A stretch of 35,697 nt of DNA from Methanocellaceae archaeon UBA148 (GTDB lineage: Archaea; Halobacteriota; UBA148), in contig DAHG01000044.1 in the NCBI GenBank assembly GCA_002495885.1, positions 1 through 35,697 of the forward strand, in the 5' to 3' direction. Below the pieces are notes generated by a model that saw only the letters and a list, made by a program, of their open reading frames with translations, did no database searches and was not told where the DNA came from. Below, one piece after another: positions 7,071 through 14,539 of this stretch. Every line of letters starts with the position of its first letter. Positions within the stretch are counted from its first letter, which is position 1. The translations under genes and the position numbers were made by a program.

Positions 7071-7928
7071 ATGAGGCAGATAACGATCATTAGTGGAAAG
7101 GGTGGTACTGGAAAAACAACTATTACTGCTTCCTTTGCAGCATTGGCGCATAACCCTGTCATAGCAGACTGTGATGTGGATGCAGCTGACCTTCATCTAC
7201 TGCTCCATCCACTTATAAGGAGCAAACAGGAGTTTAGAGGGTCCAAAGAGGCTGTAATAGATGAGGAAAAATGCATAGATTGCAGGTTATGCGAGGAGGT
7301 ATGCAGATTTGATGCGATAGACGGACATATGATAGATTCTATTTTGTGTGAGGGTTGTGGTGTTTGTGCATACGTGTGCCCTGAGAATGCAATAATACTT
7401 AGGGAAAAGATTTCGGGATATGCTTTCATCTCTGAGACCGAGTACGGTCCAATGGTTCATGCTAGGTTAAACATCGCTGAAGAAGCTTCAGGAAAACTAG
7501 TTTCACTTGTCAGAAATGAGGCAAGAAAAATAGCAGAGAATGAGGGCAGAGATTTAATCTTGATAGACGGCCCTCCTGGCATAGGTTGCCCTGTGATAGC
7601 CTCTCTTAGTGGGGTTGATAGGGCACTGATAGTCACCGAGCCGACGATGTCTGGTATACATGATTTGGAACGTATTTTAGGAGTAGCTCGCCATTTTGGC
7701 ATAGCTTCCTTAGTATGTATTAACAAATATGATATCAATGAGGAAAACACCAATAGAATCATCGAGTTTTGTCAAATAAATGATGTAAATGTAGTAGGCA
7801 AAATTTTGTACGATCCAATTGTCACAAAGGCCATGATTGCCGGAAAGCCCATAGTTGAGTTCTCTGACGGAGAAGTTTCAAGAGAGATAAAGGAAATGTG
7901 GAATAAAGTAGAACGTTCTTTGAGGTGA
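7071..7928 (+). CDS. MinD/CooC-type ATPase with inserted 2[4Fe-4S] ferredoxin domain (second of a pair)
   Basis: A 285-residue paralogue of the ATPase at 5514. Walker A SGKGGTGKTT (residues 8-17), Walker A' region DCDVDAADLH, ferredoxin cysteines 68, 71, 74, 78 and 93, 96, 99, 103, then LILIDGPPGIGCPV (Walker B) and TEPTMSGIHDLERIL. The two copies differ widely outside motifs, so the pair is old and probably forms a heterodimer. The end is followed by 127 bases without a clear gene before the metallo-beta-lactamase, so this may close the operon begun near 3515. Confidence 0.92.
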   Translation: MRQITIISGKGGTGKTTITASFAALAHNPVIADCDVDAADLHLLLHPLIRSKQEFRGSKEAVIDEEKCIDCRLCEEVCRFDAIDGHMIDSILCEGCGVCAYVCPENAIILREKISGYAFISETEYGPMVHARLNIAEEASGKLVSLVRNEARKIAENEGRDLILIDGPPGIGCPVIASLSGVDRALIVTEPTMSGIHDLERILGVARHFGIASLVCINKYDINEENTNRIIEFCQINDVNVVGKILYDPIVTKAMIAGKPIVEFSDGEVSREIKEMWNKVERSLR

Positions 7929-8055
7929 AAAGCATGATCAAAGAAGCCCTTTTAGAACCTCTAATATGCTTTATGTTGAGGTCTTCAACTTTGCATTTGA
8001 CTTGGTGATTTGATTGATTATGATATTTGGATATTGCTCTTGATAGGTGTTTAAA

Positions 8056-8709
8056 ATGAAAATTACGATAATCTACGACAATGAAGCATGTAAAGGACTA
8101 AAATCTGGTTGGGGCTTTTCCTGTCTTATCGAGGATAAAAGAAAAGTTCTATTTGACACTGGTTGGGATGGTGCGATACTACTATCCAATATGAAGGCGT
8201 TGGGCATCAATCCCAAGGACATTGATATCATCGTGTTGTCGCATGACGATTGGGATCACATCGGTGGATTGACATGGGTGTTAAAACTAAATCCTGATGT
8301 AGAGGTTTACGCGCCTTCGTCTTTTTCGAAGCGTTTGAGAGAAGAGATAAAATCGAAGGCAAAGTTGATTGAAGTGGATGGGCTGGTAAAGATATGTGAA
8401 CGCGTTTATACTACAGGTGTACTTGGAACTGCTACAAAGGAGCAATCTCTCCTCCTCGAGACTAAAGAAGGGCTGATCGTAATAACCGGATGCGCTCATC
8501 CAGGGTTATCTGTGATTTTAGATAGGGCATCATCAATTGGACATGTGTATGGCATAATTGGGGGATTTCATGGGTTTGAAGATTACGATCTGCTGAATGA
8601 CATGGGCTTTATAGTCCCCTGCCACTGCACAGTGCATAAGTCAGAAATTTCGCGACTTTTTTCAGACACGTGTAAAACCAATGGCGCTGGATGGAGCACG
8701 GAGTTCTGA
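8056..8709 (+). CDS. Metallo-beta-lactamase fold hydrolase
   Basis: A 217-residue MBL-fold protein of the small archaeal type often labelled RFAP-synthase-like (MJ0296 group). Seen: N-terminal MKITIIYDNE, VLFDTGWDG, the metal motif LSHDDWDHIGG (H63, D65, D67, H68), then TGCAHPGL and IGGFHGF in the C-terminal half. In the usual HxHxDH motif the second His is Asp here, which is seen in some subfamilies but may change metal choice. ATG at 8056 follows AGGTG; the GTG at 8047 overlaps that site. It starts a four-gene run with a radical SAM gene. Substrate not predictable. Confidence 0.88.
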   Translation: MKITIIYDNEACKGLKSGWGFSCLIEDKRKVLFDTGWDGAILLSNMKALGINPKDIDIIVLSHDDWDHIGGLTWVLKLNPDVEVYAPSSFSKRLREEIKSKAKLIEVDGLVKICERVYTTGVLGTATKEQSLLLETKEGLIVITGCAHPGLSVILDRASSIGHVYGIIGGFHGFEDYDLLNDMGFIVPCHCTVHKSEISRLFSDTCKTNGAGWSTEF

Positions 8710-8713
8710 AGTC

Positions 8714-9664
8714 ATGAATACACAAAGTCATATCTTCGGACCAGTGCCATCTCGAAGGTTGGGCTTTTCTCTAGGAATAGATCTGGTACCGTACAAGACA
8801 TGCTCTTTTGACTGCGTTTATTGTCAGTTGGGAAGGACGACGAACAAGACGATACAGAGGAGGGAATATGTCTCTAAAAAGTTGATTATGAAAGAGTTGG
8901 AAGAGCGCCTTACAAAAGGCGAGGAGATAGATTATATCACGTTTTCTGGATCTGGAGAACCAACGTTAAACTCAAAGATTGGCGAAATGATACGAGATAT
9001 CAAGCGAATGACCGCTATTCCAATAGCTGTTCTGACGAACGGCTCATTGCTCTTTGAGGTGGAGATGAGAGATGAATTAAGAAATGCTGATCTTGTCCTT
9101 CCTTCTTTGGATGCTGTTAAGCAGAACATATTTGAAATGATAAATAGACCGCATGAGGGCTTATTAATGGAAAAGATAGTTGAGGGATTGAAAAAGTTCA
9201 GAAAAGAGTTCGAAAACGAGATTTGGCTGGAGGTCATGCTGGTCAAAGACATCAACGATGGTGTGGGTGATGTAAAGCAAATGACAGATGTTATCAACGA
9301 AATAGATCCGGATAAAGTTCAGTTGAATACGGTTGTAAGGCCCCCCTGTGAATCCTTTGCTATGCCATTAGACCCGGTCAAAATGAAAGAAATATCCAAA
9401 ATGATAAGCGAAAAATCGGAGATAATTGCGTCACATGACCGAAGGGCGCAGACGGCGTATGAGAAGGAAATAGAAAAAGAGATAGTGACTCTTTTGAAGC
9501 GAAGGCCTTGCACGATAGAGGATATCTCGAGCTTTTTGGGAATGCATCGAAATGAGATAGTAAAATACATCGAAGTTTTAGAGCGGGAAAAGCGAGTCAT
9601 GGAGAGAAGGCATGGCAATCAAAGCTATTTGGTGGTGAGTGAGGATGAGATGCGCCCTATGTGA
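8714..9664 (+). CDS. Radical SAM protein (COG0731/UPF0026 type) with C-terminal winged helix
   Basis: A 316-residue radical SAM enzyme. The N-terminus has HIFGPVPSRRLGFSLGIDLVP and the cluster motif CSFDCVYC (CxxxCxxC), followed by the SAM-site FSGSGEPTLN. The family is COG0731, related to the wyosine synthase TYW1 but lacking its flavodoxin part; its products are uncharacterised. The last 60 or so residues (IVTLLKRRPCTIEDISSFLGMHRNEI...) look like a winged helix-turn-helix, giving an enzyme-regulator fusion. The ATG at 8714 comes 4 bases after the MBL stop with GGAG upstream; an earlier in-frame ATG at 8681 lies inside the MBL gene. Confidence 0.9.
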   Translation: MNTQSHIFGPVPSRRLGFSLGIDLVPYKTCSFDCVYCQLGRTTNKTIQRREYVSKKLIMKELEERLTKGEEIDYITFSGSGEPTLNSKIGEMIRDIKRMTAIPIAVLTNGSLLFEVEMRDELRNADLVLPSLDAVKQNIFEMINRPHEGLLMEKIVEGLKKFRKEFENEIWLEVMLVKDINDGVGDVKQMTDVINEIDPDKVQLNTVVRPPCESFAMPLDPVKMKEISKMISEKSEIIASHDRRAQTAYEKEIEKEIVTLLKRRPCTIEDISSFLGMHRNEIVKYIEVLEREKRVMERRHGNQSYLVVSEDEMRPM

Positions 9665-10226
9665 TGATAAGGAATGCTATCTGGGAAAAGATTGTACCGC
9701 TCTCAAAGAAAAAGTTGTGAGCAAATACGAAGTCGAAACTAATAACTTAGGAATAATGGCAACTGCTGCCCACCTCGAGGCAAGACATTATATGAAAATC
9801 ACAAGATTGGAAGAATTGATACTGTTTTGTAAAGAAATGGGCTATAAAACACTTGGAATTGCGTTCTGCATAGGGTTGGAGTCAGAAGCCAGAATATTGC
9901 ATGAACTATTGGAAAAAGACTTTGGGGTCTATTCGGTTTGTTGCAAAGTCTGCGGGATCGCTAAGGAGGATTTTGGCCTGGAAAAGATAAAGGATGATCG
10001 GTATGAGGCGATGTGCAATCCAATAGGTCAGGCTATGGTGCTTAACGAGAAGGATACAGATTTAAATATAATATGTGGATTGTGCGTTGGGCATGATATA
10101 TTGTTTTCAGAGCATTCAGAGGCGCCAGTGACGACTTTTATCGTGAAAGATAGGGTTTTGGCGCATAATCCTGCAGGAGCAATCTACTCAAAGTATTACC
10201 GAAGAAAGTTTAGAACGGACAAATGA
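9645..10226 (+). CDS. DUF1847 Cys-rich metal-binding protein
   Basis: A 193-residue protein of the DUF1847 family, annotated as metal-binding. Seen: N-terminal CALCDDKECYLGKDC, then MKITRLEELILFCKEMGYKTLGIAFCIGLE, VCCKVCG, CNPIGQA and CGLCVGHDILF in the middle, and FIVKDRVLAHNPAGAIYS at the end. The cysteine pattern suggests a bound Fe-S cluster or zinc. The start overlaps the 3' end of the radical SAM gene, and its stop overlaps the next ATG, so the run is one operon. No enzyme activity is established; an association with Fe-S chemistry is an inference. Confidence 0.88.
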   Translation: MRCALCDDKECYLGKDCTALKEKVVSKYEVETNNLGIMATAAHLEARHYMKITRLEELILFCKEMGYKTLGIAFCIGLESEARILHELLEKDFGVYSVCCKVCGIAKEDFGLEKIKDDRYEAMCNPIGQAMVLNEKDTDLNIICGLCVGHDILFSEHSEAPVTTFIVKDRVLAHNPAGAIYSKYYRRKFRTDK

Positions 10227-10615
10227 AAGGCGCTTACGTTTTACTAATAGAGCTTCCCAAGAGTGCTGAGATCCAAGTTGGACATCTGGGAAAAATACGT
10301 TTTCAAACTGGCTTTTATGCATACGTTGGCTCTGCCTTGGGTGGGTTGGAGGCAAGGATAAGTCGACATCTCAGAAAGGAAAAGAAACTTCACTGGCACA
10401 TTGATCATTTTTTGACATTAGCAAGGATAAAAGATGTCTACGTGAGTGGAGAAAAGGAATGTGATATTGCAAAAAGGCTGGCAGATTATTTTGATTGTGT
10501 ACGAGGCTTCGGATCTAGCGATTGCGCTTGTGAAAGTCACCTATTTTACGATGAGGATTATGGGCTGCTTAGCGAAATTATTAACGAATTGTGTGATAGG
10601 TTTGAAAAGCCGTGA
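10223..10615 (+). CDS. DUF123 GIY-YIG (Uri-like) nuclease-fold protein
   Basis: A 130-residue protein of the archaeal DUF123/Uri subgroup of the GIY-YIG superfamily. Seen: GAYVLLIEL (the GIY equivalent), FQTGFYAYVGSALGG (the YIG part), LEARISRHLRKEKKLHWHIDHFLTLA (Arg/His of the active site) and GFGSSDCACESHLFY. The family folds like a homing-endonuclease domain and may act on DNA, but its cellular role is unclear. ATG overlaps the DUF1847 stop by four bases. It is the last gene of the metal island operon and looks unrelated to metal chemistry. Confidence 0.88.
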   Translation: MKGAYVLLIELPKSAEIQVGHLGKIRFQTGFYAYVGSALGGLEARISRHLRKEKKLHWHIDHFLTLARIKDVYVSGEKECDIAKRLADYFDCVRGFGSSDCACESHLFYDEDYGLLSEIINELCDRFEKP

Positions 10616-10630
10616 AAATTTTTTCAAAAC
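10599..10630 (+). terminator. Hairpin and T-run over the DUF123 stop
   Basis: GGTTTGAAAA (10599-10608) and TTTTCAAAAC (10621-10630) form near-perfect inverted arms (one mismatch), with six T residues just inside the second arm. It overlaps the DUF123 stop codon and could end transcription of the island. Confidence 0.4.
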
Positions 10631-10730
10631 ATTTGGTTTTGTCGCATATTAAACATCAGGGCGGAGTAAACATGATAATGCCTGCTCGATCAATCGTCTT
10701 TTTAGCGTGATAGTAAGTATAGCCTACAAT

Positions 10731-10809
10731 ATTTATGGTAATTACCTTAGAACCAGAGGTAAATTAAAATAGTTATTTAGCTATAAATTATTTGGTTTGA
10801 GTGCCAAAC
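10731..10809. promoter_or_regulatory. Intergenic palindromes and TATA-like boxes before the thioredoxin gene
   Basis: The 369-base gap 10616-10984 has no credible gene. It holds a perfect 10-base palindrome GGTAATTACC (10737-10746) beside ATATTTATGG, a TATA-like TATAAATTA (10783-10790), and an inverted repeat GTTTG-AGTGC-CAAAC (10795-10809) directly after it. These look like promoter and operator elements. They lie 175 or more bases before the thioredoxin ATG, so either the leader is long or a small untranslated RNA is made. Confidence 0.35.
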
Positions 10810-10984
10810 TTTTTGGTATGTATTTTTGGTGTTCGTCATATCAATATTTCGACAGTTTTATAGGTCTGTGGAAGTAGCAAGACTTAATTATGATAAATCA
10901 CTAAAGTATTGGTAGAATTTTTTGAAACTAAGCATCAACATTTATGGAATTTGAGCCGTTTAGGAAACTAGAAGGAGAGATACC

Positions 10985-11395
10985 ATGGATGAACTAAAAA
11001 GGATTAGGCAGCGAAGAATGGGGAACTTGAAGAACCAACTTGGTAAAAGACCGACTCAAGAAGAGCTGAGTTGGCCAAATACCCCGATACATGTGACTGA
11101 TGCCACCCTTGCATCCACCATCAAGAAATACCCTTTGATCGTAATAGATTGTTGGGCACCGTGGTGCTCTCCTTGTAAAATGGTGGCCCCTGTTATTGAT
11201 GCTCTGGCCAAAGATCATGTCGGAAAGACCGTGTTTGGAAAGTTGAATGTCGATGAAAATCGAGAGGTAGCGGCGAAATATGATATTATGCCGATCCCAA
11301 CACTCCTAGTTTTCAAGAATGGCACGTTGGTCAAAAGAATCGTTGGAGCTGTGCCAAGGCAACATATTGAGCAAGCCCTAGAGGAAAATAAATGA
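10985..11395 (+). CDS. Thioredoxin with N-terminal extension
   Basis: A 136-residue cytoplasmic thioredoxin. The last 105 or so residues are a standard domain: VIDCWAPWCSPCKMVAP with active-site C61/C64 (WCSPC instead of WCGPC) and the cis-Pro region MPIPTLLVFKNG. The first 30 residues are a basic helix (LKRIRQRRMGNLKNQLGKR) that ordinary thioredoxins lack. GAAGGAGAG precedes the ATG. The stop overlaps the start of the AAA+ gene (ATGA), which ties this thioredoxin to the ATPase/VWA pair; it may keep their cysteines reduced (inference). Confidence 0.93.
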   Translation: MDELKRIRQRRMGNLKNQLGKRPTQEELSWPNTPIHVTDATLASTIKKYPLIVIDCWAPWCSPCKMVAPVIDALAKDHVGKTVFGKLNVDENREVAAKYDIMPIPTLLVFKNGTLVKRIVGAVPRQHIEQALEENK

Positions 11396-12339
11396 GCCTG
11401 CGGGATGATCTTAGGACATCGATATTTAAGATGATTAAGAATGATCCACTTGCTGGCTTTTATGCTTCAAGGGAAGTAAAGGACCGGATTTTAACGGTTC
11501 TTGTGGCTGGCAGGCACCTCTTGCTGGAGGGACCGCCTGGAACAGGTAAGACGACATTGGCAAAAGTCATATCTGGGCTGTTGCCAGAGATGCAAGTGAT
11601 AAAAGGATGCCAGTTCAATTGCTCTCCAGAAAAGCCTTCATGTCACCATTGTAAAAATCTGACAAAAATCAAATCCGAGAAGATTAAAGACAGATTCGTT
11701 CGAATACAAGGCTCACCAGAGATATTGCCAGAGGACCTGGTCGGAGATATCGATCCGGTCAACGCATTCAAGTATGGAATCGATCATCCCCTAACATATC
11801 GTCCAGGAAAGATCCAGAAGGCACACAGAAAGATACTGTTCATAGACGAAATAAATCGAATGCCAGAGAAAGTGCAGAACACGTTCCTACAAGTCCTTGA
11901 AGAGGGTCGGACGACGATCGCAGGATTCGACATTGAATTGGAGATAGATACATTATTGATCGCCACGGCTAATCCAGAGGAATATGCTGGCACTGAGCGG
12001 CTTTCTGCCAATCTACTAGATCGTTTCGAGTGCGTAAAAGTTGATTATCCTTCTATAGAGGATGAAATCAAGATATTAAAAAAATATGCAAACCCGCCTT
12101 TTTCAATCGATTGCGACACATATAACAAAATCACAAACATTTCAAAAAATCTTCGTGAGGGGAGACAATTCAGCGTCCGCGGGACAATATCGGTTTTGGA
12201 GCAGGCCGCAGCACATGCCATGATCCATGGAAAAACTGTGGTAGATACAAACGATATTCGAGTTGCACTCAAGAACTCGTTGAAATCAAGATATGAGGAT
12301 GAGGATATTGACGTCACGATCAAAAGAGTTCTTAGATGA
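11392..12339 (+). CDS. AAA+ ATPase of the magnesium-chelatase I (ChlI)/MoxR type
   Basis: A 315-residue AAA+ ATPase. Walker A GPPGTGKTT (residues 47-55), Walker B ILFIDEINRM near residue 150, sensor motif LLIATANPEEYAGTERL and arginine region LLDRFECVKV. A Cys-rich insert after the first helix (GCQFNCSPEKPSCHHC; C73, C77, C84, C87) matches the four-Cys insert seen in some ChlI/BchI proteins. With the VWA gene next door it forms an AAA+/VWA pair like ChlI-ChlD or MoxR-VWA, which drive metal insertion or protein maturation. No chelatase H subunit is present in the window, so the client is unknown. Confidence 0.9.
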   Translation: MSLRDDLRTSIFKMIKNDPLAGFYASREVKDRILTVLVAGRHLLLEGPPGTGKTTLAKVISGLLPEMQVIKGCQFNCSPEKPSCHHCKNLTKIKSEKIKDRFVRIQGSPEILPEDLVGDIDPVNAFKYGIDHPLTYRPGKIQKAHRKILFIDEINRMPEKVQNTFLQVLEEGRTTIAGFDIELEIDTLLIATANPEEYAGTERLSANLLDRFECVKVDYPSIEDEIKILKKYANPPFSIDCDTYNKITNISKNLREGRQFSVRGTISVLEQAAAHAMIHGKTVVDTNDIRVALKNSLKSRYEDEDIDVTIKRVLR

Positions 12340-13516
12340 CGTGATAGCACACTTAACACATAGAATACGACAACATCCGCATGTCATCTTCGGACCTAGT
12401 GTTCGGGGAACTACTTCTTTAAAGCTACTGTTACATGCTAGAGGGATGCTAAAGGGCGATTTGACATCAGAAGATCTGCTGGACTGCGCATTGATCGCAT
12501 TGCCACATCGTATGGCGGCCTTAAGGGATCCACGCTCGATTGTGACAGAGATTATCGGTGGTAGAGAGCCAAAGTTTGATCAGAGCGTCATTTTTGCAGA
12601 CCTAAAAAATATGGCGATACCCATGGTGGTCGATTTTGATTTTTGGTATCAAGGATCGAAAAAGAAATCTCGAGTCGTCAGGGCTTCTTATCTCCTTCTG
12701 GAGCTTTTGGCGTTAGTGGACAGAGGGAACGTTCTGTTGTTCAGCTTCAACTCAGATATGGACCTACAGACCAGACAGTTCATAGAATGGTTGATCGACG
12801 TTGGTGTTATTTCCAAAACCGAGAATGAGATTATAATAAACAAATCGTTCTTTCTAAATCTATCGAATTTCTTGTCGTCTCGGTTCAAGCTGTCGGATAT
12901 GTTAGGGGATAGAGGTGATCCTGTCAACTACAGGGGCAATCCGTATAGGGAGATATCTGTTAGACACACATTGCGGAAATTGGCATCCCTAAAAAAGAAG
13001 ACCTCTGATATGGAAAAGAAATATCTGATAGTGAGACCTAGGTCTGAGGATAAAAAGGACATCATACTATGTATAGATAACAGCCATTCGATGTGTGGAA
13101 AAATGCTACTTACTAAGACGATCGCCCTCAACCTGATCAAGACGAGGGGTCAACATCAATTGGGCGTCGTGGTGTTTGGTAGTAGCGGATACATAATTCT
13201 TAAACCAACACACGATGAAGGTGCGTTGGTCGATGAGGTAATAAGGATTGGCACCTTTGGAAAAACCAACATGATGGATGGATTAAAAGTCTCCCGAAAA
13301 GCTTTGAAAGGTAACAACAAGCACATAATATTGATTTCGGATGGGCGCTCAAATGTCGGGTCAGAGGAGGAAGTGCTACAAGTGACCCGCGATATCGCTA
13401 TGGCCACGAGAATATCTACGATATGCATCGGTGATAACAACTTGATGAAAGAGATAGCTCGAATGGGTCGGGGCAGATATCATACTATCGATCCTAACAT
13501 TTTAAGGAATAAGTAA
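12293..13516 (+). CDS. VWA-domain protein (ChlD-like partner of the AAA+ ATPase)
   Basis: A 407-residue protein ending in a von Willebrand A domain with a complete MIDAS: DNSHS (D262, S264, S266), T325 in FGKTN and D350 in LISDGRSN. The N-terminal 90 or so residues (LKLLLHARGMLKGD..EDLLDCALIALPHRM) resemble the helical lid of MoxR/ChlI ATPases, as in the degenerate ATPase part of ChlD, but there is no P-loop. The ATG at 12293 overlaps the AAA+ gene by 47 bases; an in-frame GTG at 12341 would abut its stop and may be the true start. Operon with thioredoxin and the ATPase. Confidence 0.88.
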   Translation: MRMRILTSRSKEFLDDVIAHLTHRIRQHPHVIFGPSVRGTTSLKLLLHARGMLKGDLTSEDLLDCALIALPHRMAALRDPRSIVTEIIGGREPKFDQSVIFADLKNMAIPMVVDFDFWYQGSKKKSRVVRASYLLLELLALVDRGNVLLFSFNSDMDLQTRQFIEWLIDVGVISKTENEIIINKSFFLNLSNFLSSRFKLSDMLGDRGDPVNYRGNPYREISVRHTLRKLASLKKKTSDMEKKYLIVRPRSEDKKDIILCIDNSHSMCGKMLLTKTIALNLIKTRGQHQLGVVVFGSSGYIILKPTHDEGALVDEVIRIGTFGKTNMMDGLKVSRKALKGNNKHIILISDGRSNVGSEEEVLQVTRDIAMATRISTICIGDNNLMKEIARMGRGRYHTIDPNILRNK

Positions 13517-13532
13517 AATAGGGGGAGTATAT

Positions 13533-13820
13533 GTGGTTGTAGCAGAGTTAAGCGTAATCCCTTTAGGCAAAGAAGTGAGCATAAGCAAGTATGTAAAGGC
13601 TGTGCTGGAAGCGTTGAAAAGTGCTGACGTAAAATATGAGGCAGGGGCAATGTCCACAACCATCGAGGCGAAAAATTTGGTCGAGCTATTCGATGTTGTG
13701 GCGAGGGCTCATGAGGCTGTTTTCAGGATGGGGGCGAAAAGGGTTGTCACCACATTAAAGATAGATGATAGGCGGGATAAGGTGATGAGCATAACCTCAA
13801 AGTTAGGGGCAATCAGATGA
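13533..13820 (+). CDS. MTH1187 family (DUF77) thiamine-binding protein
   Basis: A 95-residue protein of the MTH1187/YkoF-related family (PF01910), small ferredoxin-like-fold proteins that bind thiamine or related ligands and form tetramers. Seen: VVAELSVIPLGKEVSISKYVKAVLEAL, KYEAGAMSTTIEA and RAHEAVFRMGAKRVVTTLKIDDRRD, which together are diagnostic. GTG start after GGGGGAG; the ATG two bases earlier is out of frame and stops at once. The gene overlaps the following methyltransferase by four bases. Thiamine binding is inferred from family. Confidence 0.92.
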   Translation: MVVAELSVIPLGKEVSISKYVKAVLEALKSADVKYEAGAMSTTIEAKNLVELFDVVARAHEAVFRMGAKRVVTTLKIDDRRDKVMSITSKLGAIR

Positions 13821-14491
13821 ACTTTGATGAAATAGCAAGCGAGTATGACGCTTGGTACCAAACACCCTTGGGAGCTTATGCCAACAGGTTTGAGAAGGAA
13901 TTAATATTCGAACTTGCAGAGCAGAAATCAGGAGAAACAGTTTTAGATGTTGGCTGTGGTACTGGAAATTATTCGATAGAGCTTGCACGTATGCGGTTGG
14001 AAGTAGTGGGTATAGATCCCTCAGTGAACATGTTAAAGATTGCAAGAGAGAAGGCAGAGAAAGGGGGATTGGATATAAAGTTTATCCTCGGTACTGCCGA
14101 GAGTTTGCCGTTCAACGATGATCAGTTCGATATAATCTTATTGGTGACCACATTTGAATTTCTCGATCCAGAAAAGGCAATTTTTGAGATGAAACGGGTT
14201 TTAAAAAAAGATGGTAGAATTGTTATTGGGGTATTGAATAAATGGAGCTTGTGGGCTTTTGAAAGGCGAATGAAATCGCTATTTAATAAAACCGTATTTG
14301 AAAACGCCAGATTTTATAGTACTCTGGAACTCAAGCGATTTTTTGGCAAGATGAAATGTAAAACGACGCTATTTGCTCCGCCCAATACGCCAAGTTTTTT
14401 GCTGAAATATTTTGAGCAGTTTGAAGGGACACTATCCGAGATTTTTAAACCTTTTGGTGCATTTATCGTATGTCGATTCTCGTTCTCTTAA
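13817..14491 (+). CDS. Class I SAM-dependent methyltransferase (UbiE-like)
   Basis: A 224-residue methyltransferase. Motif I is VLDVGCGTGNYSIELA, motif II-like IDPSVNML, and the post-motif region LPFNDDQFDIILLVTTFEFL with KRVLKKDGRIVIGVLN. This is the Methyltransf_11 group; the substrate cannot be told from sequence. ATG overlaps the MTH1187 stop (ATGA). It is convergent with the ccdA-like remains downstream and the gap between them is under 50 bases. Cytoplasmic, no signal or membrane segment. Confidence 0.9.
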   Translation: MNFDEIASEYDAWYQTPLGAYANRFEKELIFELAEQKSGETVLDVGCGTGNYSIELARMRLEVVGIDPSVNMLKIAREKAEKGGLDIKFILGTAESLPFNDDQFDIILLVTTFEFLDPEKAIFEMKRVLKKDGRIVIGVLNKWSLWAFERRMKSLFNKTVFENARFYSTLELKRFFGKMKCKTTLFAPPNTPSFLLKYFEQFEGTLSEIFKPFGAFIVCRFSFS

Positions 14492-14539
14492 ATTCAATGA
14501 AGCCCATAATTCGAGGTTTGAGTTAGATTCACAGTTCGG

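Noticed and set aside
7929..8055. A possible 24-residue frame from the ATG at 7934
   Set aside because: Too short, with no conserved pattern; the stretch more likely holds the promoter of the MBL gene.
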